Assembly: GCA_937998875.1 (NCBI GenBank)
Contig: CALLBO010000020.1
Span: 93,121-157,120, forward strand
DNA from: an uncultured Granulosicoccaceae bacterium
GTDB taxonomy: Bacteria; Pseudomonadota; Gammaproteobacteria; Granulosicoccales; Granulosicoccaceae
DNA length: 64,000 nucleotides
Direction: 5' to 3'
Numbering within the stretch: the stretch's first letter is position 1; each line of letters opens with the position of its first letter. The translations under genes and the position numbers were made by a program. The notes under the pieces were generated by a model that did not search any database, was not told the DNA's origin, and saw only the letters and a list, made by a program, of their open reading frames with translations. Below, piece after piece: positions 7,469 to 17,394 of the stretch.

Positions 7469-8680
7469 TTACTGTTGGACAGAACTAAACGGCAGCGTAA
7501 ATGAAAATTTACTGCCAACGTCAACTTCACTTTCTATCCAGATTCTCCCACCGTGTAGTGTGACTATTTCCCTGGCGATAGATAAACCAAGACCCAATCC
7601 GGCACCGAGGCAATCCACATTCGCAGTACCCGCCTGGTAGAGTTTGTCAAAAATGTGTTTTGCATCTTCTTCGCTAACACCACAACCATTGTCCTGCACG
7701 CTGATCATAAGGCTACGTTCATCTGCAGTCACATCAGCTTCTATACAAATTTCCGGGTTTTCTGACGTGTACTTTATCGCGTTGCCAATGAGGTTGGACA
7801 AGACTTGAACAACTCTGTCCTGATCTGCGTTTATCAGTTCAACGTTCGTGTTGTTTTTAACCTGAATCTTGCCGCCACAGTTACGCAGCGTACCAGCACA
7901 CGAAGCCATACTTATCTGCACAATGTCATCAATACTGCAAGGTGCAATCTCCAGCGGGAGTTTTTTCAGATCGAGCTTAGTCATATCAACAAGATCATCA
8001 AAGTGCCTCGTGAGTTGATCACAACTCACCAGTGCGTATTCAAGTAGTTCAACTTGCTGCTCATTAACACTGCCAGCCACGCCATCACGAACCAAAGAAA
8101 GAAATTCTCGCGCTGACGCGAGCGGGGTTTTCACTTCATGCGAGATGGTTTGGTAAAAATGGCTTATCTCTCGATTCTTTTTCTCCAGCTGCGAATTCAT
8201 ATTCTTCAGCTCGAAAAACTGTTTTTCGATAGCGCAGTTCAACCGGTGTTTGGTGACTACATTGGTGATGGATCGTGCCAGTGAGTTTTCGTTGATGTGG
8301 GCTTTGGGCAGGTAGTCGTCTGCTTCAGCTCGCAATGCTTGTCTTGCGGTGCTTTCACTGCCTTCAGCTGTACATAGTATGGCCGGAGGCATGTTAATTT
8401 TTCTCGTCTGCCCGCAGCGTATGGCATCAAGACACTCAAGCCCCGTCATAGTGCCGAGATGGTAGTCAAGTAGCAGTACGTCGAAACTATGCTGCCGACA
8501 TTGCTGAATTGCATCCTCACCGGTCACCACGGTTTGGACATCAAACTGGTTATTACCGCAGCGAGCCAAAATGCGTCGCGCTAGTTGCAGATATACTTCA
8601 TCATCATCGACAACCAGTATGCGCAACTTCTCGTCAAGCACACTTTGAGACCGATCAATAATACTTCGATTAACTTGCAC
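7469..8680 (-). CDS. Hybrid sensor kinase: N-terminal receiver, HisKA, HATPase
   Basis: 403 residues, cytosolic with no membrane segment. It has an N-terminal receiver domain (about 20-140, Asp72 in LLLDYHLG), then a short coiled coil (about 155-172), a HisKA domain with phospho-His181 (ISHEVKTPLAS) and an HATPase_c domain. In the latter the N box is NLIGNAIKYT, the G1 box DNGCGVSEED and the G2 box GAGLGLGLSIA. The order receiver-kinase means its activity is gated by phosphorylation rather than by a ligand-binding sensor. The start is a GTG at 8680; the upstream DHp gene ends TAG, giving a TAGTG one-base overlap, so the two are translationally coupled. Confidence 0.9.
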   Translation of the reverse strand: MQVNRSIIDRSQSVLDEKLRILVVDDDEVYLQLARRILARCGNNQFDVQTVVTGEDAIQQCRQHSFDVLLLDYHLGTMTGLECLDAIRCGQTRKINMPPAILCTAEGSESTARQALRAEADDYLPKAHINENSLARSITNVVTKHRLNCAIEKQFFELKNMNSQLEKKNREISHFYQTISHEVKTPLASAREFLSLVRDGVAGSVNEQQVELLEYALVSCDQLTRHFDDLVDMTKLDLKKLPLEIAPCSIDDIVQISMASCAGTLRNCGGKIQVKNNTNVELINADQDRVVQVLSNLIGNAIKYTSENPEICIEADVTADERSLMISVQDNGCGVSEEDAKHIFDKLYQAGTANVDCLGAGLGLGLSIAREIVTLHGGRIWIESEVDVGSKFSFTLPFSSVQQ

Positions 8681-8943
8681 TACTTATCTACCGCAGTGCT
8701 ATCCAGCAATCGAAGGATTTTTTCTTCGAGGGTATCTGATGCTCTGGATATTGCATCAGTGCAAGCGATGATATCGTCGTTTGCCAGCTGCCCACACATC
8801 CGCGATAGCTCTTCAGGGGACTTACCAGATTGCCCGTCAGCTAAAGATTGCAACACAGAGGCTACATGCTTCAATTCCTCATTGAATGCTCTGATATTGC
8901 ACAAAGGGGCCATCAGATCGTGTTTACTACTGCTACCAGACAT
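8680..8943 (-). CDS. Free-standing HisKA/DHp-like domain protein
   Basis: An 87-residue protein. The segment SSSKHDLMAPLCNIRAFNEE (4-23) has the H-D-L-x-x-P pattern of helix 1 of a histidine-kinase dimerisation and phosphotransfer domain, with candidate phospho-His8. Residues about 56-82 resemble helix 2. No ATP-binding domain follows: the reading frame ends and the next gene is the hybrid kinase. It is co-oriented with a receiver protein upstream (14 bases) and the kinase downstream (one-base overlap). It probably works as a phosphotransfer intermediate or as a competitive dimerisation partner. The DHp assignment is by pattern only; an unrelated helical hairpin is possible. Confidence 0.65.
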   Translation of the reverse strand: MSGSSSKHDLMAPLCNIRAFNEELKHVASVLQSLADGQSGKSPEELSRMCGQLANDDIIACTDAISRASDTLEEKILRLLDSTAVDK

Positions 8944-8956
8944 AATCAGTTAACGC

Positions 8957-9358
8957 TTAAGCGGCGCGTATTTCCTGCAAATCATCAGATGGAGAATTCT
9001 TCACCGCGGTTTCTATTGCCTCTAACAATGCAGTAGAGCCAAACGGCTTTTCAAGGAAGGAACTGGCACCATGAAGCATTGCATCCTGCCTTAGATCGCC
9101 ACCGCGATTTGCCGTCATCATAATCGTCGGCATTACCCCACATTCACTGGAAGCTCTGAGTCTTTCGAGCACGGTAAAGCCGTCACCACCGGGCAGATTG
9201 ATATCTACAAGTGCCACATCCGGGTTGTGCTTTACTGCCATTGAGATGGCTGAGATCGCATCCTCGGCAGCAATAGCCTGATAACCAAACGATTGCAATC
9301 TGGTGCGAATCGCGAGAGCTAACTTCTTGTCGTCTTCGATTACAAGTACTTTCATCAT
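8957..9358 (-). CDS. Single-domain response regulator
   Basis: A stand-alone receiver domain of about 133 residues. Acidic pocket IEDDKK, phospho-acceptor Asp in VALVDINLPGGDG, switch Thr in MMTA and conserved Lys in LEKPFG. No DNA-binding or enzymatic output domain is present. The open frame continues to 9400, but two adjacent ATGs at 9358/9355 directly follow AGAAGG and begin the canonical beta-1 strand KVLVIEDD. It is the first gene of the minus-strand operon receiver-DHp-kinase. Output presumably comes from protein-protein interaction. Confidence 0.88.
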   Translation of the reverse strand: MMKVLVIEDDKKLALAIRTRLQSFGYQAIAAEDAISAISMAVKHNPDVALVDINLPGGDGFTVLERLRASSECGVMPTIMMTANRGGDLRQDAMLHGASSFLEKPFGSTALLEAIETAVKNSPSDDLQEIRAA

Positions 9359-9605
9359 CCTTCTACCACCTGATATTGTGTGATGAATGTCGCATACCAC
9401 CAGCTAACATTCTGGTTCAGGTTAACGGCAGCATTTGAAAAACCTTCAATATCCGAAAGGCTTAATCATGGGGCCCGGAACGCCCCATTCATCCGGCACA
9501 CCGGTTACAGGAGCACACGAACATAAACACACTTTTCGGGTAACATGCCCGATGCATACAACAAGCGCTTTTACTGTAACGAAACTGAAACACTCGGAGC
9601 TACCT

Positions 9606-10067
9606 ATGTCAGACCGTGCGGCAATCACCCCCTACTTAACTGTTAACCGGGCCGATGAAGCCATCACTTTTTACGAGGCTGCCTTCGGTTTTGAAGAGAT
9701 AGGACCCCGACTCGAAGACAATCAGGGCAACATCATTCACACCGAGCTGAAGCTCGGTGACAGCACCATCATGCTGTCAGAAGAGATGCCGCAATTCGGT
9801 AACAAAGGCCCTAAGTCGCTGCGCGGCACCTGCGTGCGAATTAACCTGCAGGTAGAGGACGCACACGGCACCGCCAGTCGTGCTCAGACGGCAGGTGCAA
9901 AGCTACAATACCCGATTGAAGATCAGTTTTATGGCCAGCGTGCCGGACGACTCGTAGATCCATATGGCCACGTGTGGATAATCTCGCAGGAACTGGAGAA
10001 GCTTAGCAAGGAGGAAATTCGTCGTCGTACCGAAGAGTATTTTAAGGAAGCTGAAGAGCAGTCTTGA
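9606..10067 (+). CDS. VOC/glyoxalase (PhnB-like) family protein
   Basis: A 153-residue protein of the vicinal-oxygen-chelate fold, PhnB/YkcA-like branch. Features are ITPYLTVNRADEAITFYEAAFGFEE at the N-terminus, HTELKLGDSTIMLSEE in the middle and GRLVDPYGHVWIISQ near the C-terminus. Members of this group often lack full metal ligands and their substrates are mostly unknown. The ATG at 9606 is chosen because the family N-terminus starts there; the upstream frame back to 9435 is not family-like. It converges with ppsA across a hairpin at 10100-10117. Confidence 0.8.
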   Translation: MSDRAAITPYLTVNRADEAITFYEAAFGFEEIGPRLEDNQGNIIHTELKLGDSTIMLSEEMPQFGNKGPKSLRGTCVRINLQVEDAHGTASRAQTAGAKLQYPIEDQFYGQRAGRLVDPYGHVWIISQELEKLSKEEIRRRTEEYFKEAEEQS

Positions 10068-10099
10068 CGACTGAGTTCAGCACAGATGAAGAGCACCAT

Positions 10100-10117
10100 C
10101 CTCCCGGTAGCGGGAGG
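10100..10117. terminator. Strong hairpin between convergent genes
   Basis: A perfect 7-bp stem CCTCCCG/CGGGAGG with a GTAG tetraloop sits midway between the convergent VOC gene and ppsA. There is only a weak T-rich tail (tattgttt on the plus strand), so it may be a weak or Rho-assisted bidirectional terminator or an mRNA 3' end stabiliser. Confidence 0.5.
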
Positions 10118-10165
10118 TATTGTTTAAACACTCCACCGCGAGCCACACGATTTCTAAATTAGGGC

Positions 10166-12523
10166 TCAAACTTCCTGACCGGCAAGAAACAACCAGGTTT
10201 CAATCACTGTATCCGGGTTTAAAGAAACACTGCTGATACCCTGCTCCATCAGCCACTTGGCAAGGTCCGGATGATCTGATGGGCCCTGACCACAAATCCC
10301 GACATATTTACCGGCTTTGTTTGCTGCCGCTATCGCTAAAGCCAGCATCTTTTTCACTGCTGGATCACGCTCATCAAAAAGATGTGCGATCAATCCCGAG
10401 TCACGGTCGAGGCCAAGCGTCAATTGCGTCAGGTCATTTGAACCAATTGAGAAACCGTCAAACTTTTCGAGAAATTCCTCTGCGAGAATGGCGTTACTCG
10501 GTACCTCACACATCATGACAATTTTAAGCCCGTTCCGACCGCGTTCCAAACCGTTTTCTTTTAACAGTTCCAACACGTCGTCCGCTTCCTGCAACGTGCG
10601 GACAAATGGAATCATGATCCAGACATTCTCAAGCCCCATCTCATCTCGCACTTTCTTAAGTGCCCTGCACTCAAGTTCAAAACACTCCCTGAACGATGAA
10701 GATATATAGCGCGATGCCCCGCGAAAGCCAATCATCGGGTTTTCTTCTTCAGGCTCAAATAGATCACCACCAATCATATTGGCGTATTCGTTGGATTTAA
10801 AATCACTTAAACGGACAATGACAGGATGCGGGCTAAAAGCGGCCGCCAGTGTTGAAACACCTTCGGTCAACTTTTCAACATAAAAATCAATTGGTGATTT
10901 GTATCCTGCAAGGCGCTCGTCTATTCGGGTGCGGATAGAGTCTTCCATCATTTCATAATTCAATAACGCTTTTGGATGCACACCAATGGTGTTGCTGATC
11001 ATGAATTCAAGACGCATTAGTCCTACGCCATGGTTAGGCAAACGCTGAAAATCAAAAGCCCGCTCGGGATTGCCTACATTCATGGTTATTTTAAACGGAA
11101 GTTCGGGCAACCCATCGAGCTGAATTTCATTGACTTTGTATTCAATCTGCCCCTCATACACTTTGCCGGTATCACCTTCGGAACAGGAGACTGTCACATC
11201 AAGTCCGTCTGCAAGCTTTGATGTTGCATCACCACAACCCACAACAGCCGGTACACCAAGTTCACGTGCGATGATAGCTGCATGGCAGGTGCGACCTCCC
11301 CGGTTGGTGACAATTGCAGAGGCGCGCTTCATCACCGGTTCCCAATCCGGGTCAGTCATGTCTGTCACAAGGACATCACCTTCCTGAACCCGCGATAGTT
11401 GTTCAAGACTCGGTATATTGCGCACTTTGCCGGCACCAATTCGCTGACCGATACTACGCCCGGTTACCAATACGTTTGACGCGGTCTGATCCATCTCGTA
11501 GCGACGAATGATATTTTTATTGGATCGCGACTCCACCGTTTCCGGACGCGCCTGCAAGATATACAGATTGCCATCTTTACCGTCTTTACCCCACTCAATG
11601 TCCATGGGGCGGCCATAGTGTTTTTCGATAGTGACTGCCATCGTAGCCAGAGAGGCAACATCTTCATCTGTTAGCGAAAACTGCATCTGCTCAGTGCGGT
11701 CGGTATCAATCGTTTCGACTGCAACTTTGTCACCGTAAACCATCTTAATCAGTTTACTGCCGCGATTCCTTCTCAGGATTGCCGGTTTTCCTGCAGCAAG
11801 AGATTGCTTGTGTACATAGAATTCATCGGGGTTAACCGACCCTTGAACTACGCATTCACCTAATCCCCAGGATGAGGTAATAAAGACAACATCCTCAAAA
11901 CCCGTCTCGGTATCAATAGAAAATAGTACCCCACTAGCACCAAGATCACTGCGGACCATGCGTTGAATACCTGCTGACAGCGCCACGTCTGCATGATCAA
12001 ATCCTTGATGCACCCGGTATGAGATTGCTCTGTCATTGTAAAGAGAGGCAAATACCTCCTTGATGCGGGCAAGCACCTCATCAATACCGGTTACATTCAA
12101 AAATGTTTCCTGCTGACCCGCAAAGGATGCTTCCGGCAGATCCTCTGCCGTGGCCGATGACCTGACCGCAACAGATACCTGCCCACCTGATTGCAACTCG
12201 CCATAGGCATCGCGAACCGCTTTTTCAAGCGATTCCGGAAACGGTGTGTCCATCACCATGGCTCGAATGCGTTTACCGACTTTTTCCAGTTCGTCAACAT
12301 TTTCGACATCAAAATCCTGCAGAAGACCGTTGATATTCTGATCAAGTTGGTTATGCGAGAGAAAATCGCGAAAGGCATCTGCAGTGGTCGCAAAGCCACC
12401 GGGCACTGATATACCGGCACTCGCAAGATTACTGATCATCTCACCGAGAGAAGCATTTTTACCTCCCACAACTGGCACATCATTCATGGAGAGTTGCTCA
12501 AACCAGCTTACGTAGTTACTCAA
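10166..12523 (-). CDS. ppsA: Phosphoenolpyruvate synthase (pyruvate, water dikinase)
   Basis: 785 residues, full length for PpsA. It converts pyruvate, ATP and water to PEP, AMP and phosphate, the entry step of gluconeogenesis from pyruvate or lactate. The N-terminal ATP-grasp part starts [15 protein letters not shown]. The central swivelling domain carries the catalytic His in [20 protein letters not shown]. The C-terminal PEP/pyruvate barrel contains [25 protein letters not shown] and [13 protein letters not shown]. It is divergent from ppsR with 132 bases between, the arrangement common in gammaproteobacteria, which supports the regulatory pairing. Confidence 0.97.
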   Translation of the reverse strand: MSNYVSWFEQLSMNDVPVVGGKNASLGEMISNLASAGISVPGGFATTADAFRDFLSHNQLDQNINGLLQDFDVENVDELEKVGKRIRAMVMDTPFPESLEKAVRDAYGELQSGGQVSVAVRSSATAEDLPEASFAGQQETFLNVTGIDEVLARIKEVFASLYNDRAISYRVHQGFDHADVALSAGIQRMVRSDLGASGVLFSIDTETGFEDVVFITSSWGLGECVVQGSVNPDEFYVHKQSLAAGKPAILRRNRGSKLIKMVYGDKVAVETIDTDRTEQMQFSLTDEDVASLATMAVTIEKHYGRPMDIEWGKDGKDGNLYILQARPETVESRSNKNIIRRYEMDQTASNVLVTGRSIGQRIGAGKVRNIPSLEQLSRVQEGDVLVTDMTDPDWEPVMKRASAIVTNRGGRTCHAAIIARELGVPAVVGCGDATSKLADGLDVTVSCSEGDTGKVYEGQIEYKVNEIQLDGLPELPFKITMNVGNPERAFDFQRLPNHGVGLMRLEFMISNTIGVHPKALLNYEMMEDSIRTRIDERLAGYKSPIDFYVEKLTEGVSTLAAAFSPHPVIVRLSDFKSNEYANMIGGDLFEPEEENPMIGFRGASRYISSSFRECFELECRALKKVRDEMGLENVWIMIPFVRTLQEADDVLELLKENGLERGRNGLKIVMMCEVPSNAILAEEFLEKFDGFSIGSNDLTQLTLGLDRDSGLIAHLFDERDPAVKKMLALAIAAANKAGKYVGICGQGPSDHPDLAKWLMEQGISSVSLNPDTVIETWLFLAGQEV

Positions 12524-12655
12524 AATCGTGTCTCTTCAGTCAATTCATCAGTTAATAGGATAAAATCATATAATCCGGAACAAGTTTTGCCGTACCCAAA
12601 CCTGAACACAGCCTCACTGACAGTTGTCACGCGCGGAACACTTCAAGGCTCAACG

Positions 12656-13474
12656 ATGCAAAAACGCACTACCTTTGTAATCTCTGACAGAACCGGACTG
12701 ACCGCCGAGGCACTCTGCCACAGCTTGTTAAGCCAGTTTCCGAGCGTACAATTTGATATCGAAAACCTGCCCTTCATCGATACCACAGAAAAAGCACAAG
12801 ACCTGGTAAAAACGCTCAACTTGCTGGCTGATCAGAATAACGAAAAACCACTGGTGTTCGCTACACTGGTGAATGACGATATTCGAAAAATCATTTCCGA
12901 CAGCAATGTAGTCTTTTTTGACCTTTTCGATACTTTTATCGATCCGCTTGAAAGAGAACTTAATATCGAGTCTTCACATTCGGTAGGGAAATCTCACGGT
13001 GTACTCGATTTCGCGCAGTATTCGGCACGAATGAGCGCTGTTAACTTTGCCATGACGACCGACGACGGTATGGAAACCGACCATTATGCGCGAGCAGACG
13101 TCGTCGTAATCGGTGCATCCCGATCGGGCAAAACACCCACTTGCCTGTATCTCTCATTACAGTTTGGCATTTTTGCCGCCAACTACCCGTTGACAGCCCC
13201 CGACCTTGAAAACACAGAGCTTCCTGCTACGCTGGCTCCCCACAAGGACAAGCTTTTCGGTCTAACGATTGATCCGTACCGTCTGCAACAGATCCGCGAG
13301 GCCCGATTCGGCGGTGACACCTACGCCTCGCCACAGACCTGCCAGTTCGAAGTCGCGCAAACCGAAGCGATCTACCGAGGTGCAGGTGTACCGTATGTGA
13401 ACACCACCAAAAAATCAGTTGAGGAAATTGGCGCTTACATTCTGCACAAAGCGTCATTGCGTCGAAAAATCTAG
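12656..13474 (+). CDS. ppsR: PEP synthase regulatory protein (kinase and pyrophosphorylase)
   Basis: 272 residues, DUF299/PSRP family. It controls PpsA by ADP-dependent phosphorylation of the active-site threonine and by phosphate-dependent dephosphorylation. The N-terminus FVISDRTGLTAEALCHSLLSQFP and the P-loop GASRSGKT (153-160) are diagnostic. The next strand LSLQFGIFAANYPL and the terminal SVEEIGAYIL are as expected. The open frame extends 162 bases upstream, but the family start and the intergenic promoter space favour the ATG at 12656. Confidence 0.95.
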   Translation: MQKRTTFVISDRTGLTAEALCHSLLSQFPSVQFDIENLPFIDTTEKAQDLVKTLNLLADQNNEKPLVFATLVNDDIRKIISDSNVVFFDLFDTFIDPLERELNIESSHSVGKSHGVLDFAQYSARMSAVNFAMTTDDGMETDHYARADVVVIGASRSGKTPTCLYLSLQFGIFAANYPLTAPDLENTELPATLAPHKDKLFGLTIDPYRLQQIREARFGGDTYASPQTCQFEVAQTEAIYRGAGVPYVNTTKKSVEEIGAYILHKASLRRKI

Positions 13475-13561
13475 CAATTTTGCAAACCGACACGCTTAAA
13501 AGGCAGAGTAAGCTGTGTGTACCCTTTATACTCTGCCCAAATTTTGATTGAGCCTGAAAAA

Positions 13562-14569
13562 ATGAAGATTCTTGTTACAGGAGCAGCCGGCTTTATCGGC
13601 TCTACATTATCCAAAATGCTCCTTGCGAGAGGCGATCAGGTAATTGGTGTTGATAATCTTAATGACTACTACGATCCCTCATTAAAACTTGCAAGACTGA
13701 AACCACTGACCGAACACGAAAATTTCGTTGAGGCACGTATATCGATAGAAGACAAAGAAGCTATGGACAGCACCTTCGCTGAACACAAGCCGGATCGCGT
13801 GGTTAATCTCGCAGCACAGGCTGGGGTTCGGTATTCGATTGAAAATCCGTACGCTTATATTGATTCCAATATCTACGGATTCATGAATATCCTGGAGAAT
13901 TGCAGGCACAACAACGTGGAGCATCTGGTCTACGCGTCAACCAGTTCGGTTTACGGTGCTCACACCAATATGCCCTTCTCAATCCATGATCATGTCGATC
14001 ACCCGGTCAGCTTGTATGCCGCCACTAAAAAATCAAATGAGCTGATGGCACACACCTACAGTCACCTGTTTAATATTCCAACCACTGGTCTTAGGTTTTT
14101 CACTGTCTATGGCCCGTGGGGCAGACCTGATATGGCTCTGTTTTCATTCACCAGGAAGATTCTTGCCGGGGAACCAATTGACGTATTTAATCACGGCAAC
14201 CATAGGCGCGATTTCACCTATATTGACGACATCGTCGAAGGGGTAGTCCGAACGCTCGATCAGGTTGCACAGCCGAATCCGGACTGGAACAGCGACGAAC
14301 CCGGTTCTGCCACCAGCGCGGCTCCCTACCGGGTCTACAACATTGGCAACAGCGAACCTGTAAACCTGATGCGCTACATCGAGGTGCTTGAAGAGTGCCT
14401 CGGTAAAAAGGCAGAAAAGAACCTGTTGCCACTACAACCCGGGGATGTTCCAGACACTTATGCCGACGTTACTGACCTGGTCAACGCAGTCGACTACAAA
14501 CCCGCCACAACAGTAGAAGACGGTGTCGCAGCATTCGTCGATTGGTATCAGTCATACTACAAAAGCTGA
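13562..14569 (+). CDS. NAD-dependent epimerase, probably UDP-glucuronate 4-epimerase
   Basis: A 335-residue extended short-chain dehydrogenase. The NAD-binding motif is GAAGFIGS (7-14). The catalytic residues are S/T126-127 and Tyr152/Lys156 ([10 protein letters not shown]). The strings [30 protein letters not shown] and [16 protein letters not shown] are characteristic of UDP-GlcA to UDP-GalA 4-epimerases of the LspL/Cap1J group. The ATG at 13562 gives the Rossmann strand directly. It is the first gene of the glycan locus that runs to 24751 and would supply galacturonic acid donors. A related 4-epimerase specificity cannot be excluded. Confidence 0.88.
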   Translation: MKILVTGAAGFIGSTLSKMLLARGDQVIGVDNLNDYYDPSLKLARLKPLTEHENFVEARISIEDKEAMDSTFAEHKPDRVVNLAAQAGVRYSIENPYAYIDSNIYGFMNILENCRHNNVEHLVYASTSSVYGAHTNMPFSIHDHVDHPVSLYAATKKSNELMAHTYSHLFNIPTTGLRFFTVYGPWGRPDMALFSFTRKILAGEPIDVFNHGNHRRDFTYIDDIVEGVVRTLDQVAQPNPDWNSDEPGSATSAAPYRVYNIGNSEPVNLMRYIEVLEECLGKKAEKNLLPLQPGDVPDTYADVTDLVNAVDYKPATTVEDGVAAFVDWYQSYYKS

Positions 14570-14659
14570 GGTTTGAGCCAATCTTACTGATGCACCCCAA
14601 CTCGCGGCATACACTATCTCTTAAAACGTTGCTTTTATAAATCCAATCTAGTTGGTAAT

Positions 14660-15418
14660 ATGCATGCCAGCGCTAAACTGCGCACCATCAGCAATATTCA
14701 AAAGCCGGTTGCGGGAGTCATAATTTTGAAGCCCACCAACAACTCCAAAACAGTAGTCAGCATCGGAGTATCGTGCCAGACAGCTCATCAGTTACGACGG
14801 TTGGCACTCAATCAACAAAACAATGCAGAGCTGGCATCAGACTTGATCATGCCTTCCGGCTTATTTGATTGGCTTATCTGCCCAGCTTCAAGCACCATCA
14901 ATCTTCTGAATAACCGGATCCCCGATTTCACAAAAGAGAGTATTCAAATACATAACAATCGCGCCTACTGGGCCGATTATAAAGTGTATTTCTGGCACAA
15001 CTTTTTTGTCACTGACGGGCAATACCGCCATATAAGTATTGATGAAACATTTGAAAAAGAAATCACTCGCTGGCGCTACCTGCGTCATCGCTTCTCAACG
15101 CTTTTACCCAAAAACACAATTTTTGTTATATCCAATACGCAAAATAACCTCACAACCAGCGTTTTCAATGAATCAGAGTTAGATCAAATTCAATTCACGT
15201 CAACTTTGATAAACAAACTGAAAGATAGCCTCGCCAGCTACTTTAATACGACAACAAACAACATCCATCTGGAAGTAATTACCAGACCAGCACTGTCGGG
15301 TAAAATTGACCACAGCATACCGGTTACTCATTTTCCAATTGACCATAATGAATGGAAAGGCTCTAAACACTCCTGGAATCAATGGTGGCTGCAACTGAAC
15401 TCCATGCTTGATCCCTAA
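14660..15418 (+). CDS. DUF1796-type putative papain-like cysteine peptidase
   Basis: A 252-residue soluble protein. The segment VSIGVSCQTAHQLRRL, followed about 30 residues later by PSGLFDWL, matches the DUF1796 family, whose members are predicted papain-fold peptidases or transferases with the Cys of SxGxxCxxA as nucleophile. The His-rich YFWHNFF and a later Asp/His would complete an active site. Such genes are often found in polysaccharide loci, which agrees with the position next to the epimerase. No signal peptide. Biochemical function is not established to my knowledge. The start at 14660 is only one of several possibilities. Confidence 0.65.
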   Translation: MHASAKLRTISNIQKPVAGVIILKPTNNSKTVVSIGVSCQTAHQLRRLALNQQNNAELASDLIMPSGLFDWLICPASSTINLLNNRIPDFTKESIQIHNNRAYWADYKVYFWHNFFVTDGQYRHISIDETFEKEITRWRYLRHRFSTLLPKNTIFVISNTQNNLTTSVFNESELDQIQFTSTLINKLKDSLASYFNTTTNNIHLEVITRPALSGKIDHSIPVTHFPIDHNEWKGSKHSWNQWWLQLNSMLDP

Positions 15419-15498
15419 ACGCTATGTACGACGTCAGTAATCTTAGGTCTTTGCCAACGTTACTTTACTCAACGCTTCCGGCATCTGACGCGTTAATT

Positions 15499-17334
15499 TT
15501 AAGCACTTTCATCAGTTCTTAGCTCCAGGAAATCAACATCTAACTGATCCGGTTTTACCGTCAGAGTTACCGGTTTCCCTGTGGCGGTATCAAAGCCAAT
15601 TTCGCGCAATACTGATTCGGCCAAACCATTTCTATTTGTCGCTACAAAATTTACACTGAGTGTAACCATACCAGAGGCGTACTTATTCACCAGATAGCTG
15701 AAAAACGCTTTTTCGATCAACTTACCCTGCACACGACAGGACAGCATAAAATCCTGCACGCTGATACTTCCCTGCGACACACGTGTTATAGCGAAACCAA
15801 CAAGACCATAATCACCATATTTATCTTTGCACTGAATGACATGCTTGTCAGTTTCGGTGTCACGTAATAAACCATCAACAGCGTCTCTTGAGTATTTTGT
15901 ACCGGAAAAATTTAACTGATTAGTCCGCTGCAACAACTCGGCTACCCGCTCAAATTGATTCTCGGCTACGTCGCCCATCGTTACAACGATCTCACTGGAT
16001 TTAAGAAAAGCCAGATAGTCCGCACCAAACTCTACCGCAGCTTCACGACGCTGCTCCTGCTGCCGATACATGACGCGTCTATTGCCCGACTCCGTGGTAC
16101 GGCTACCCTGCAATCTGGGGTGCTCGAGCAACGTCTCAATCGCGGTTTCAGACAGTACTTCAATGTCGGCAACACCAGTAGCAACTTCTTCACGCTCGAA
16201 CGCGGAATCATCAACAAATAGCAAGGCATCTGTGCCAATACTTAATTTTTCTGCCAGCCAATTGATATTTTGCGATTTCTGTTTCCAGTTAATAACAGGG
16301 CAGGTCAAATATTCCGCGAGATCAAGCTCCGCGAGACGCTCTAAAGCCTGTGATTCATTGTTCTTACTGGCAACAGAGATCAATATGCCGCGCTTATCAA
16401 GACTATGGAACAGATCGGGAATTATCGGGTTCAGTTTCACCTCACCCTCAACCAGCACTCCATCCCACACGGTATTGTCGAGATCGAATACAACACATTT
16501 CACCGGTGGGCTAACTTCCGTTGAATTCGCCTGTGCGGGTAGCATAGAGGCGGGATTTTCAAGGGTTATGAAATCGGCCGAGATGAACACAAGCTGCGTG
16601 CCAAACTCTTGATCAGGCGTAAAGGAAAGATTGTACCTCAGCCGCGATTCTACTATAGCGCTAAGATCTCTGTAGGGAATTAGATACTGATTATATCCCG
16701 GTGCAAGTATCAATTGTTTCCAGTAGGGCAATACAAGCTTGCCGGTCTTAGGTATGGACAGCATATCGGCACCGGCGACGGTACAGGAAAATTTTAACTT
16801 ACACTGAAGGCTTGCCGGGTTATAAATCTCAATGAGAAAAGCGTCAGGGCTTTCGTTTGAATCTGAAGCTTTAAACAACCTTTTACTAGTGGCGTCAAGT
16901 AACTCAAACGCAAGCGAAGTCCATGGCGCACTGCCACCGAACCGTCGTACGATTCTTCCAAGCGCATTAACAAGTGGTAGCAAACGAGGCACAACGCTTT
17001 CAACTAAGGATACCACTCGATTACGAAACAGTACCGTATTGCCTCTGGCTTCTAACTTCCCCCATTTACCAAATACTATGTCTGCGGCAGCTCCGGTATT
17101 GCCACGAAAGTTTTTGTTCCGGCGCATCCCAACTTCAAAACGTCTGCAACGATTATCGGGGCGAGGCTTGTATAAATCGCAGGTCTGGTAGCACTCTGGC
17201 GCTGCGCATTCAACACAGTGTTCACTCCAGACTAAAAGCGCTCGTTTTTTAACGCCAGAAAAAAAAGTCAGATTCGCGGTGGGTCGAATCGCAGCACTCG
17301 GTTCAAGTGCACGGTATTGATCAAATTCAAACAT
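15499..17334 (-). CDS. FkbH-like HAD-IIIC protein with N-terminal Cys cluster and C-terminal GNAT-like domain
   Basis: 611 residues from the ATG at 17334 (a TTG at 17379 is possible). The HAD domain begins VVFDLDNTVWDGV, with nucleophile Asp284 and Asp286, followed by SVASKNNE and LLFVDDSAFEREEV. The C-terminal 140 residues (QRTNQLNFSGTKYSRD, DKYGDYGLVGFA) are the acyltransferase-like half of FkbH proteins. These proteins load or transfer acyl or glyceryl groups, including from 1,3-bisphosphoglycerate. Unusual is the N-terminal extension with Cys40, 43, 48, 52 and 63 (CX2CX4CX3CX10C), a possible Zn or Fe-S site. No acyl carrier protein gene is close. It probably makes a glycan acyl or phosphoryl decoration. 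Confidence 0.85.
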   Translation of the reverse strand: MFEFDQYRALEPSAAIRPTANLTFFSGVKKRALLVWSEHCVECAAPECYQTCDLYKPRPDNRCRRFEVGMRRNKNFRGNTGAAADIVFGKWGKLEARGNTVLFRNRVVSLVESVVPRLLPLVNALGRIVRRFGGSAPWTSLAFELLDATSKRLFKASDSNESPDAFLIEIYNPASLQCKLKFSCTVAGADMLSIPKTGKLVLPYWKQLILAPGYNQYLIPYRDLSAIVESRLRYNLSFTPDQEFGTQLVFISADFITLENPASMLPAQANSTEVSPPVKCVVFDLDNTVWDGVLVEGEVKLNPIIPDLFHSLDKRGILISVASKNNESQALERLAELDLAEYLTCPVINWKQKSQNINWLAEKLSIGTDALLFVDDSAFEREEVATGVADIEVLSETAIETLLEHPRLQGSRTTESGNRRVMYRQQEQRREAAVEFGADYLAFLKSSEIVVTMGDVAENQFERVAELLQRTNQLNFSGTKYSRDAVDGLLRDTETDKHVIQCKDKYGDYGLVGFAITRVSQGSISVQDFMLSCRVQGKLIEKAFFSYLVNKYASGMVTLSVNFVATNRNGLAESVLREIGFDTATGKPVTLTVKPDQLDVDFLELRTDESA

Positions 17335-17394
17335 TAAACTGGCCGGCTTTTCAATGTGTTGTGAACCTGCCACAACCAATTGAAATTGCGCTGT

